In this document: one piece after another, positions 31,685 to 41,823 of the stretch | How positions within the stretch are numbered: position 1 is the stretch's first letter | Layout: every line of letters begins with the position of its first letter | NCBI RefSeq assembly: GCF_023078275.1 | Contig: NC_062983.1 | Coordinates: 1,233,001 to 1,297,000, forward strand | Origin: Leguminivora glycinivorella | Lineage: Eukaryota; Arthropoda; Insecta; Lepidoptera; Tortricidae | Direction: 5' to 3' | DNA length: 64,000 nt | The notes under the pieces: model-generated | What the model saw: the letters and a program-made list of their open reading frames with translations, nothing else | Told to the model about the DNA's origin: nothing | Databases searched by the model: none | Translations under genes and position numbers: made by a program

Positions 31685-31843
31685 GTCTCAGCAGTGGTGG
31701 ATGATGTATACACAGAGCATTCACATGTGGCCGGTTCTTTCACCATGCTGGCCAGCTCACGGGCCCATGTTGGTGGCTCTCTCAATGCCAGGGCGCTGCC
31801 AGGCGCGAGAGTCCATACGAACTTCATCGGTTGTTTGAAGAAG
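31685..31843 (+). CDS. Nrx-1: Neurexin exon a: end of LNS2 domain
   Basis: 159 nt between a polypyrimidine/CAG acceptor and AAG|GTAGGC, phase 0 at both ends. It encodes VSAVVDDVYTEHSHVAGSFT, MLASSRAHVGGSLNARALPG and ARVHTNFIGCLKK. The beta-strand/GCL pattern is the C-terminal part of a laminin-G/LNS domain and is strongly similar to alpha-neurexin. In alpha-neurexins, LNS2 binds neurexophilin- and dystroglycan-type partners; the protein is a presynaptic adhesion receptor. The open frame continues a little into the intron; the splice site is chosen because the next exon resumes exactly at VEFSADTLRLNL. Confidence 0.93.
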
Positions 31844-33649
31844 GTAGGCCATTACATCATTAGTTTCACTGATGTAACTGATAATAACTTGCATTTCTAA
31901 GTATGTGGGTAGTAGTTAACTGAACAGAACTATATTAGTGTATATACTGAGTCTACGTATTGTCACCAACCTATCTAAGAGATATGCCCGGCTGTTGACA
32001 TAATACCTAGGGTTCGGGAAAGAATAAAGAAACACCAATATTTTATACAAAATTCTTTATTATGTACACCCTAAATAAAATCTAACTCAGTAACTTGGTA
32101 GAGCAAGATTTGGTTCGTTAAACTGTTATTTACATCAAGTTCAGTTCGATCATAAAACCTAGGAAAAAACAAAGATCCTATGTGTAACACCATCCATAGA
32201 TCAAACTAATTTTAAGATAAACCTAATATATAGATTAAACCACCACTTAACAAATTGTTGTAAACAAAAATTATTACTCAGTAAATGTGTGACTCTTAAT
32301 GCTATACCTAGAACTGAAACTAAAACTGGATCTGGCAAATGTTGCAATCATGTGATAGGCTTTCAAGTATTCATTTTATGGTTATTAACTTTTGAATAGG
32401 AAGGTTTTAAATTAAGATTTTAACTGTAAAAAGAAACAAACCAAAAGGTAAAACCAAATAAAAAACCAAAAACCAATAAACCAACACAATAGGTACCTGC
32501 TATCTCTGAAGTCCCCGAAGAAACACTCCGTTCCCGGCTCCGGATTCATTAGTGAAGTATGAACATTCTCCTCCCCTACAATAGAAATAGAATAATAAGA
32601 ACCACGTTTATAAGCTAAATAATTTCCCTACTCCTTTTAAGATTGAACTATGGTAACACTTACCGGAAAATACTTCAGCAGACAAGCATTAAAATTATTA
32701 GGTCTCAGCACAACCACCGAAACGCCAACGCATATCAGCAACAGCTGTAGTGCCGCTAGTCTGAGGACCTATTGCTCCTGTCCTCGATGTTGGAACTATA
32801 CATTTCCAAAACACCAAATTAAAACTTTTCCTTACTATGCATCTATAAACTTCCTCGAGATGCATATTATATGCATTCCATGCCAATAAACAACATTATT
32901 ATCTTATAAAATTAATTTCTGTACATATTTAGTCAGAAAACGCCTTTTCTTCACGTCCAGAATTTTTTATCTCCCCATTCATTTGTTCTTTTTCTATCCA
33001 AATTCAAATTCCCCACCATAGAGGTAACTAGCCAAAAAGTCCTGAATAAACTAGATGAACAAAACCTTTATGCTGAAACTATAAAATAGACCGAAAGTAT
33101 AGGAATGTAATTTTATTAATTTAACTAGAACATATTATTTATTTATAAGAAAAAATAAAATCATAAAAGTACAAAATTACATACCACGTTAGTAACACAG
33201 ATACTCACTAGGTGTCGCTACGTGACAGTATTAAGAGATACCTCGCAAGTTGGAGCAAGAGTTCAATACCAACTTTACAGGCTGCTTGAAGAAGGTTGGT
33301 TTATCAAATGAACTGTGCGTGGAAGTGATAAGAATAACTCCCATTCATGTTGTGATTCATGGTGTGTAACGTATTTATTAAGTCGCTGCGAAAGTCATCT
33401 GTTAAAATGCTGTGGCCAATGATGTTGTTCACTATGCTTGAATGCTTTAGTGTACCTATATGTGGGGTTTTGTTCGCGCTTTCGGCATAGTTTACGCAAA
33501 CCAGCAAGTAGATTGCAATTCTTTTCATTCTTGTTGCCTTTCTTAAGTCTTTTGAATAAAAAAAACATACCATTCGAAGGAAGTATTTTCCTTTCTAAAA
33601 ATTAGTTTCTTGCCAAGAACAACAGCATTAAAATTGTATCCATTTTCAG
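31844..33649 (+). other. Nrx-1: Neurexin intron a (1.8 kb) without other genes
   Basis: AT-rich intron. It holds no complete mobile element I can name. Near its 3' end lies a decayed copy of the preceding exon (33196-33290). Small reading frames on both strands have no domain support. Confidence 0.7.
33196..33290 (+). pseudogene. Decayed copy of neurexin exon a
   Basis: The frame starting near 33198 reads ILTRCRYVTVLRDTSQVGAR then VQ, aligning without gaps for about 20 residues to MLASSRAHVGGSLNARALPG-ARV of the real exon. After a one-base shift the sequence encodes NFTGCLKK, matching NFIGCLKK. The donor position is preserved in place (GAAGAAG|GTTGGT). The frame break and altered core residues make normal use unlikely. 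It may be a relic of a duplicated, once alternative, exon. Confidence 0.65.
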
Positions 33650-33802
33650 GTGGAGTTCTCAGCAGACACTCTTCGTCTGAACCTCATAGACCTCGCACGA
33701 ACCGGGAGTAAGCTCATCACCGTCACTGGAAGATTGGAGTACGCTTGCACAGCCACTGATGCCGCTGATCCTGTCACCTTTACCACAAGAGATGCACACT
33801 TG
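33650..33802 (+). CDS. Nrx-1: Neurexin exon b: LNS2/LNS3 linker
   Basis: 153 nt with acceptor TTTTCAG| and donor TTG|GTAAGT, phase 0-0. It encodes VEFSADTLRLNLIDLARTGS then KLITVTGRLEYACTATDAAD and PVTFTTRDAHL. The NLIDLAR segment and the DPVTFTTRxxHL stretch that opens the next LNS domain are hallmarks of alpha-neurexin. A partial tandem copy follows at 33870-33988. The following intron is 20.8 kb. Confidence 0.95.
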
Positions 33803-33869
33803 GTAAGTCATTAAGATACAAATTAGGTATTTATAGCATAACACATAATACTCAGGAAAAGTGTGAACC

Positions 33870-33988
33870 ATGTGGGTAGATTTACATGGACGGAGTAAAC
33901 TCATCACCGTCACTGGACTTTTGGAATATGCTTGCACAGCTACGGATGCGCTGATCATGTCACCTCTTCTTCAAGAGATGCATAATTG
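33870..33988 (+). pseudogene. Decayed tandem copy of neurexin exon b
   Basis: GAGTAAACTCATCACCGTCA then CTGGA...TTGGAATATGCTTGCACAGC repeats exon b (33706-33802) about 187 bp downstream, including the first intron bases (TAAGTCATT). A small deletion breaks the frame, and the donor dinucleotide is changed from GT to AT (TTGATAAGT versus TTGGTAAGT). Flanking intron sequence (GTGTGAACCATGT at 33861 and 34036) is duplicated too, so this is a local segmental duplication of about 180 bp. Confidence 0.8.
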
Positions 33989-33999
33989 ATAAGTCATTG

Positions 34000-35095
34000 A
34001 AATATATTTTTTTTGCCTTTGATATAAGGCTTAACGTGTGAACCATGTAGAATTTTATACGGGCTGGAATAATAACTGGAAGAATATACAGGGTGTACTC
34101 GTTAAGTGTAGCCAGGTGATTCTACTGTAAATATGCACATTCATCGACTTCGATAACCATCAAACTACTTCAAGCGATTTTCATTTGCTTCATATTATAT
34201 GTCTTATTCTTTATATATTATTCAGGTTACACTGAAAAAAAAAATCGCATGACATAAAGGTGACGATTATTTATTACTAGAATTTTCTTTCTAAAAACTA
34301 AAAACTTTTAAGTTGCCCCTGTTATGTTCGACCTCTTTGAACGACCTATTCGATTGAACGCCTGAAGGACGTCTACATACTCAATTACGATCATTTCTAG
34401 TTAATACGTACGTATTTTACAACTTGAAAAAACTACATCAATAAAAGCTGAAATAATAAATATGCGTGTATTCTAACGTCATTACAAAAATAAGTGGCCA
34501 ATTATGAAACACAGTAATATTTTTCGTTAAAGTCAGCTGAAAGTTGTACGTTTCTCTAGAAGTTGTGGAAAGAAATTGCAACGAATTTGATTTCAGGCGT
34601 CCTTAAAATTAAACTCAACTGTGTCCACCACGACCATGCTCTTGTAAAAAAACAATGAAAACTTCAAATAAAACCCACAAAAGCTTCGTTAAAAGATCGA
34701 GATTCGTGGACGTAATTGAGTATTTTTCGGGAGACACCTCATTACCCAGAGAGCCGAAACTAAGCACCAATTAAAAACAATGGTCTGTCGCCGGGAAAAA
34801 TGGTGCAACCCGAACAGTTAAAGACGTAGTTTGGGAGTGTCGAGGGCCCTTTAAGCGGCGGACTCTCGAATTTGGTCGAGTGCCCTGGAGAGCCTCTGAA
34901 GGGGGCAATGCACCCCGATTAGATTGCGTTCGATCCTAAGCGTTTTAGAGGTTGCGGGCAGACTAAGTATTCTATTGATTGGTCTGTGGCTTAGTTCGTG
35001 TTCTAGTGGTGCGACGAATACGAAAATTCGTATTCATTGAATATAAGCGCTTTTAACAAATATATTCATGTAATATTAAAAAAGTATTTTTAAAT
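34000..35095 (+). other. Nrx-1: Intron sequence without recognised genes
   Basis: AT-rich except for a GC-richer patch at about 34780-34975 (CCCTTTAAGCGGCGGACTCT, CTGGAGAGCCTCTGAAGGG). No reading frame or repeat partner in the window is recognised for that patch. Confidence 0.5.
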
Positions 35096-35101
35096 AGACT
35101 A

Positions 35102-35230
35102 AGGGCCAGTTGCATCAACCACATTTGACAGACTCATCATCGTCAAAGAGCAGAGATCTATGAAACTTTCCATACAATAAAATTTAACGAATGCTCTATT
35201 GGTTACAAACGGTTTGGTGCAAACGGCCCT
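35102..35230. mobile_element. MITE with TA target duplication, 'AGGGCC' family, copy 2
   Basis: 129 bp, inverted relative to copy 1 (8988-9116), with ends AGGGCCAGTTGCATCAACC and GGTGCAAACGGCCCT, and TA on both sides (35100-35101 and 35231-35232). Confidence 0.8.
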
Positions 35231-35283
35231 TAATTCTCAGCATCTTAAAGCACAAGTTTTCTAGTTACAAAATATTAAAAAAA

Positions 35284-35692
35284 AAACGGGCCAAGAGCGT
35301 GTCGGGCCACGCTCAGTGTAGGGTTCCGTAGTTTTCCGTATTTTTCTCAAAAACTACTAAACCTATCAAGTTCAAAACAATTTTCCTAGAAAGTTTTTAT
35401 AAAGTTCTACTTTTGTGATTTTTTTCATATTTTTTAAACATATGGTTCAAAAGTTAGAGGGGGGGACGCACTTTTTTTTCCCTTAAGTGCGATTATTTAC
35501 GAAAATATTAATATTATCAAAAAACGGTCATAGTAAACCCTTATTCATTTTTTAATACCTATCCAACAATATATCACATGTTGGGGTTGGAATGAAAAAA
35601 AATATCAGCCCCCACTTTACATGTAGGGGGGGTACCCTAATAAAACATTTTTTTCCATTTTTTATTTTTGCACTTTGTTGGCGTGATTGATA
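35284..35692 (+). repeat. Dispersed repeat, 'AAGAGCGTGTCGGGCCACGC' family, copy 2, left half
   Basis: Matches 9358-9640 and continues further, through TACATGTAGGGGGG, to TTGGCGTGATTGATATACAT. It then stops at an A-rich junction with an RTE-like LINE. What looks like its missing 3' end (GACGGACGGACAGACAGACA through CTGACTACGGAACCCTAAAA) is found 8.3 kb away at 43987-44052 in the same orientation. Confidence 0.65.
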
Positions 35693-35693
35693 T

Positions 35694-37020
35694 ACATAAT
35701 AATAAAATAAAATAAAATAAAATAAAAAGCCTTTTATTTCCTGCTGTAAATATTACATATCTATAACTAATTTTTACTTTAAGGTGGTTAGTAGGTAGAA
35801 TAATTCATTTCAGTTTTGTTTTATTTATATTTTGCTTAATTACTAGTATTAGAATGGTTAGTTTGATTATATACCTAATTATATTTCCTTAACACTTGTA
35901 TGTAACAGGAACCCCTCTCAGGTGAAGGCCTCTTCCAAAGTTTGCCATTTTAAGCGGTCTAGTGCGGTTTGATGCCAGTTTGGTCCAGCTACTTTTATAA
36001 TGTCTTCGTCCCAGCGAGAGTTCGGTCTTCCACTGCGACGTTTACCATCTGGGCCTTTCCATAGCGTGACGATTTTTGTCCATCTGCGGTCTTTAAGTCT
36101 TGCCACATGTCCGGCCCAACGCCATTTCAACTTTTGAGCTTGGTTGAGAGCATCTTTAGTTTTTATCACTTTTCTTATATCTGTGTGTCGTATTTTTTGG
36201 ATTTTTTTTTCAAATTTAACATACTGCGTTCCATTCCTCTCTGGCATGTGGTTATTAAGCTCTTGATCTTTGTGGTGAATTTCCACGTTTGACATGCATA
36301 TATTAAACATGGAATTATACATGTGTTCATAACTCTCTTTTTTATTTTTATTGGCATACTACTTTTAAACACTTCCTTTAAACTCCAGTACTTATTCCTT
36401 GTAAGTTTTACTCTCCTCTCTACTTCCAGTTCATTGTTGTTGCTGTTTAATCCAATTTGTTTTCCTAAATATAGGTATTGTTCCACGTATTGTAATAATT
36501 CATTATCCAATTTTATGTCTGATTTTTTGTAATTTGACATTATTTTCGTTTTTGAAATGTTCATTTCCAGCCCTATTTGCTGACTTGCGTTATGTAGAGT
36601 TTCGATCATGTACTGCAGATTTGGTGCTGTTTCAGCTAGTAATACTAAATCATCTGCAAATCTGAGGTGGCTTAAGGTTTTTCCTTGTATCTGTAACCCT
36701 TGTTTTCGCCAGTCTAGTTTGCTAATGATTTCTTCTAAAATTGCAATAAAAATTCTTGGGGACAAGGGATCCCCTTGCCTCACACCTCTTTTTACTTGAA
36801 AGCTCGGGCCAATCGTTTCTAGTTTTACGCGACTTGTGCTCTTGGTATATATAGTTTTCAGGATGTCTATGTATTTTGTCTCTACCTGTTGAGCTTTTAG
36901 CGTCGTCCATATACTTTCGTGGGATACAGTGTCGAAAGCTTTCTGATAATCTATAAAAGCTACATACAATGGCCTTTTTTCTCCTGAAATTTCTCTATTA
37001 TTAATTCCAAAGTATGGATA
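35694..37020 (-). mobile_element. RTE-like LINE, 5'-truncated
   Basis: The minus-strand element begins inside the reverse transcriptase near 37020 and ends in AATAAA-type repeats at 35700-35727. Coding is split into two frames (see next entry). No convincing target duplication was found. It forms the left layer of a nested stack extending to 44.05 kb. Confidence 0.75.
35918..37020 (-). pseudogene. RTE-like reverse transcriptase, frameshifted
   Basis: The first frame carries RT blocks KRPLYVAFIDYQKAFDTVSH, GVRQGDPLSPRIFIAILEEI and the catalytic FADDLVLLA, then a connection region to about 36175. The second frame (to 35918) continues with KLKWRWAGHVARLKDRRW, GRPNSRWDED and ALDRLKWQTLEEAF. The frames overlap at 36175-36322 and join only through a frameshift. 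The 5' half of the RT and the endonuclease are absent. Non-functional. Confidence 0.85.
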
Positions 37021-37047
37021 TGATCCATTTACACTGGTCAAAAAGAG

Positions 37048-37400
37048 AAATAAAAAAACAAAGTGTGATGTAAAGCTGCATTTTTGGTATGTTATTTGGG
37101 GTCCTTGGGGGAATGTAGGACTATATTTTGCAAGCAAAAAAATGGTGTGCTAACTTCGTAATCTAAAAAAAAAAGTAAAAAAATCAGACTTTTTTTGGTT
37201 TTTGCCGTTTTATTAAAAAACTATGCATTTTTGGTCAAAAGTTGCTTTGTAATGTTGAAAGCGCATTAAATTCCAAACAGTTTGACATCTTTTTTATCAA
37301 TGTCCGTCAAATATTTTTTGAGATATGAAGCGTCAAAAAAAGAGCATTTTCCCCCTTTCTAATATGAAAATATTCGTTTTGTTAATATTTTGAGACAGAT
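37048..37400. repeat. Left arm of a long inverted repeat
   Basis: Runs from GTGATGTAAAGCTGCATTTT through GGGGGAATGTAGGACTATAT to ATATGAAGCGTCAAAAAAAG (ending about 37345; similarity is weak after that). The reverse complement, with scattered mismatches, lies at 39108-39404. Arms are about 300 bp and 1.75 kb apart, as in a foldback element or long-TIR DNA transposon. Confidence 0.75.
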
Positions 37401-37830
37401 ATCAGCAAAACAACTCAGGCTATTACATAAATTGTAAAATAAAAATGTAGAAAATTTCACTAGCTTTCATTTAAGACCAAAAGAGTGCCAGTTATTTAAA
37501 AAAATAGGATTATATCATAAGGCTAGTATAACTGGATCAGAAATAATCGGTGGATGGTAATGGCCAAATGGGATAGTTTACATATATTTACAGGAGGCGT
37601 AGCGGAGAACGAATTATTATTATTTGGGGGCTGTTCGAGTATTACTCAGACACATATTTGCGTATATCAAATCAACATTTATTTAGTAAGTTAAGTTTAC
37701 GGTCAGAAAGACCTCAGGATCGCCGCTTGGCGGAAAAAAATATTTACGAGTAGAAAACCCTCATTAATTGAATCAGATTGTTCCGAAATTGTTCTTATAC
37801 GGACTGGTTTTTAAAGCATATCACTGAGGG

Positions 37831-38635
37831 TCAATAACATCGATGCAATCTCACGAGCGTTGTCGTGGACGTGCCCGAATCATAGTATTCTCCGTTTAAC
37901 GAAATATCAGTACATACATAGTATGTGTTGTATTGCACGCGCAGGTCTCTCACCGCCGCGCAGGTGTAGTCGGACCATAACTCGACGGTATACTCGCTTG
38001 TACAAAAACTGAGGAACAGCTGTCTTTTTACGCTGTCATTACATTTGGCGAATCTTCTAGCCAACATGTTTGCCCTTACTGCGGTGGCTCGCCTCTGCCT
38101 TTCTATGTCCTCCTGGTCTTTTAAACTGGACAACAAGATGTGGCCAAGATATTTGACTTCGTGTACTCTCCACAATTGATCTCCATCAAGCAAAAGAGGT
38201 GGTACATGTGTGGGCATATGTGCTGCCTCCATGAGCATAAATTCAGACTTGTCCGGATTGTATCTCATGTTATGCTGGCTGGCGTATCTCTCGCATTCTG
38301 CAAGTAACTTACGCATAGCTCCCACAGATGGTGCTAGTAGGACCATATCGTCTGCATATGCGATGTGATTTATCATTTGCCCATTGATGGAGCAGCCAAC
38401 CTCGGTACTGGTCAAAGCCTGCGACAGCCCATCCATGTACACGCTGAAGAGAGCCGGAGACATACTGCCTCCTTGTCTCACGCCACAGTTTAGCCCGCTG
38501 GCTGTGGACAGAGTTGACTTCCATCTTACTACGTTCTTCTGCTGGGAATACCACTTCTCCAGTATCTTAATAATTGGCGTGGTCGCTTTCCGTTCCCGTA
38601 GTTTATTCCACAGCAATTGATGGTCAAATACAACT
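37831..38635 (-). pseudogene. Second LINE reverse transcriptase fragment
   Basis: The minus-strand frame has LNCGVRQGGSMSPALFSVYM, the catalytic AYADDMVLLAP, KSEFMLM, VKYLGHILLSS and RRATAVRANMLARRFAKC. These are non-LTR reverse-transcriptase blocks 4 to 7 and the thumb region. The fingers region and endonuclease are missing. The last 50 residues to 37831 look like read-through. It lies between the arms of the long inverted repeat. I cannot place the clade safely. Confidence 0.8.
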
Positions 38636-39107
38636 CAAGTGGACTTTCTATCACTACAGGAGTTATGCCATCAAGATGCAGAACCAGGACCCTCAAAAAG
38701 GAAAAAGTAAAATGTAACTAATTCTGTTTTATTTTTCTAATTTACTAAACTTCAAAATTTTACTGTATTTTATTTCTTCATTAGTAATAGTCAAATCGAT
38801 GCAAAGTTAGCTTAGACAATTTTTTCAGATAAACGGATATCAAATAAAGTAAGATCGAATAGATAGCACTTTCAATCTAAAACTTTTAGCGTAAACTATT
38901 TTACCTTAACCAATCTACCAGACTCTTGGCTTCTCTATTAATAGATTTTTTTTTTGTTTACCAAAGTAACTATTCGTCTTACTGACCTTTATTTGCACTA
39001 AAACTAAAGAAAAATAAAATTTATACAATGTTATATTGCAATATATATCATATCATGAAGTATTCTGCAGATATTTGTCTAAAAATATTGGCAAAACGCT
39101 ACATTTT

Positions 39108-39404
39108 ATAAATGCGTCAAAAATTAACCTTTTTTGACGCTTCATATCTCAAAAACTATTTGACGGACATTGATAAAAAAGATGTCAAACTGTTTGAAAT
39201 TTAATGCGCTTTCAACATTACACAGCAACTTTTGACTAAAAACGCATAGTTTTTTAATAAAAAAATAAAAACCAAAAAAAGCCCGATTTTTTTACTTCTT
39301 TTTTTAAATTACGAAGTTAGCACACTTTTTTTTTGCTTGCAAAATATAGTCTTACATTCCCCCAAGGACTCCAAATAACATACCAAAAATCCAGCTTTAC
39401 ATCA
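39108..39404. repeat. Right arm of a long inverted repeat
   Basis: Reverse complement of 37048-37345, ending ATCCAGCTTTACATCA directly against the mag-like LTR at 39405. The arm stops just short of the outer end seen on the left. Confidence 0.75.
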
Positions 39405-39567
39405 TGTGAGAAACGGAACTCTTCTCTTGGGTCTATGGTTCTAGACTTTCCAGAACGATGTCAAACTGTCATCGAACGCAATTGTTTTTTATACACAGTT
39501 GTCATGTAACGCGCATAAATTGAATAAATATAGTTTATTAATTAATTACTAGTTTCAATATACAACA
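39405..39567 (+). repeat. mag-like 5' LTR
   Basis: 163 bp, TGTGAGAAACGGAACTCTTC to TTTCAATATACAACA. Identical to 43824-43986. It contains AATAAATATAG near the 3' side, which could serve as a polyadenylation signal. Confidence 0.9.
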
Positions 39568-39582
39568 TTGGCGACGAGTATT
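39568..39582 (+). promoter_or_regulatory. mag-like primer-binding site
   Basis: TTGGCGACGAGTATT follows the 5' LTR directly. TGGCGACGAG is a common start for insect gypsy primer-binding sites. The pairing tRNA was not determined. Confidence 0.65.
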
Positions 39583-39664
39583 TAGTGTGCAAATGAACCA
39601 GTGAAATAAAAGTATAAAAGTAAAATTATCAGTGTAATAAAGTGTTAGTGTTAATTTGGCAATA

Positions 39665-40087
39665 ATGGCGGACGACACATGAAGACTATTAAAATCTCAT
39701 CGCAAGAATTTGATGTCAGATTCCGATTATCTAGACGCAGAGCTAATGGGTGATGAACCTCCTGAGGAAATCCGCAATAGAATACAACAAGTAAAAAACG
39801 GAAATATAAGTTTCATCTATAAATGTAAGAAAAACGAATTGATTGAAATTTTAGTGGATGAGAGGTTAGACTTCAGTGAAGACTCTACAGTGGATCAATT
39901 ACGGAAATTATTGAGTGATCACTTCAAAAATAAAGGAAAAAAACAACAAAAAGTGCATACCTTAACAATGACCGCGTTAGGCGAATTAAAACCATTTGAC
40001 GGAGAAAAGTGGGAGGTGTTTGAGCAACAGTTCGAATGTTTTATCTTAGTTAATGATATAACTGAAGAAAAAAAGTGCCTTTATTAA
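39665..40087 (+). pseudogene. mag-like gag, N-terminal part
   Basis: An ATG at 39665 is followed five codons later by an in-frame TGA (39680-39682). The same frame then stays open (from 39713, MSDSDYLDAELMGDEP) to 40087. It breaks at a seven-A run near 40067-40074, after which gag continues in another frame. It encodes an acidic N-terminal region and the start of the capsid-like domain. Confidence 0.75.
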
Positions 40088-41823
40088 TTACCAAATTAAC
40101 GGCCAAAGTGTTCGAAACACTGACTTATTTATGTTCACCAAAACAACCAAAGGATTTAACTTATAAAGAACTAGTAAAGAGACTTCAAGACAAATATGTC
40201 AAGACTTTATCAACAACACTGGAAAGAGCCGAATTTCGGAAAAGAAATCAGTTGCCAAAGGAAAAAATTCAGGATTATGCCCTCGAGCTGAGAAAGCTGG
40301 CTGGAAAATGCAATTTTAAAGATGCCGAAGATCAAATTAAAGAAAAGTTCATGGAAGGTGTGTCATCAAAACTGATCAAGTTCGAATTAATGAAAAGTCC
40401 GCCTGAAATGACCTTGGATAAATGCATCGAATTAGGAAGAACGGTTGAAGCCGCTTTGCTCCACACAGGTAGCTCTGAATGTGTGACTGAAATGTTTTAT
40501 AACCGAGAGAAAGCAAAGCCAACTTACAAACCAAGGAAAATGGATAATAGCAATAAACTTGGAGGACAATGTTACTGTTGTGGAAAACATAATCACATTA
40601 AAGCAGAGTGTACTCTAAAAAATAAATTTTGTTCAGAATGTGGAGTTCAAGGACACATATTCAGAATGTGTCCCAAAAGATCAAAACAAGTTAATGTAAT
40701 AGAAACCACTACATCAGGAAATGAGGACGGTGAACGGGTGGAAACACCAGAGCACAATTTGTATGAAGGGTATACAACATATACCGTTAACAGTGTAAGT
40801 AGGATACCACCAGAATACTTAACTCTAAATGTAAACAGTCATAACTTACCATTCCAAATTGACACGGGGTCTGAGGTGACAGTGATGTCAATTAGTGATA
40901 GAAATAAATATCTGGGTAGTTTTGAGATACAAGAAAGTAAAACATTGTTTAAAAATTTTGATCAAAGTATATCTAAACCAATAGGAATTGTTACAAATAT
41001 AACAGTAAGTTGTAATAATATCACTAATAAATTAAGTGTATTTATTGTGAATGATGACTTGCCCAGAGTCATTGGTAGGGACTGGCTGTACGCATTTAAA
41101 TTGTGGCCTCCAAAATGGGCTGACAATATTGATAAGGAAACTTACATGTTTCAAAATGTTTCAGATGCAGAACAATTAATAAGAGACCGGTTTGCAGAAA
41201 TATTTGAACCTGGATGGGGGAATTTCAAGGGCGAGGTGATCAATTTAAAACTGAAGCCTAATGCTCAACCCAGGTGTCTACCAGCCAGGCGAGTACCCTA
41301 TGCACTGCGTGAAAAGGTAAATGATGAAATTACTAGATTGGTAGGAAATGGTAGAATTACAGCAGTCGAACATAGTGAGTGGGGTACTCCAGTAGTACCT
41401 ATCATAAAACCTGATGGCTCGGTCAGGCTCTGTGGTGACTATAAATTAACTGTGAATCCTTGTATGGAAATTGATCACTTCCCTTTGCCTCATGTTGATG
41501 ATATTTTAAATTCTTTAAAGAATGGCGAATATTACTGTGAACTGGACTTAAAAGAGGCATATTTGCAGGCTCCACTTAGTGAGGATAGTAAAGATTGTAC
41601 AACTATAGTAACAGAATCAGGAACATACAAATATAATTACTTGCCCTTCGGGGTAAGTTCCGGCCCTGGGGCTTTCCAACGTTTAATGAAAAAAACATTA
41701 GCTAATATTCCTAATACTGTAGTGTTTATCGATAACATTTACATAAAGGGTGATTCGTTGCAAGACACTTATGAAACATTGTGTCAAGTCTTAAAAAGTT
41801 GCATGATTGTGAATTCAAATTAA
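40075..41823 (+). pseudogene. mag-like gag C-terminus, protease and reverse transcriptase N-part
   Basis: Capsid-like helices (about 20-140) are followed by two CCHC zinc knuckles (CYCCGKHNHIKAEC and CSECGVQGHIFRMC, about 162-190) and the protease (FQIDTGSEVTVMS near 262). The RT carries DGSVRLCGDYK, LDLKEAYLQ and LPFGVSSGPGAFQR. The catalytic box reads FIDN, not the usual FxDD. The frame ends early at 41823 because of a shift near an A-run at about 41792. Confidence 0.85.

Noticed and set aside
33659..33958. 99-codon minus-strand frame.
   Set aside because: It is antisense to neurexin exon b and its tandem copy, whose + strand translation is unmistakably neurexin.
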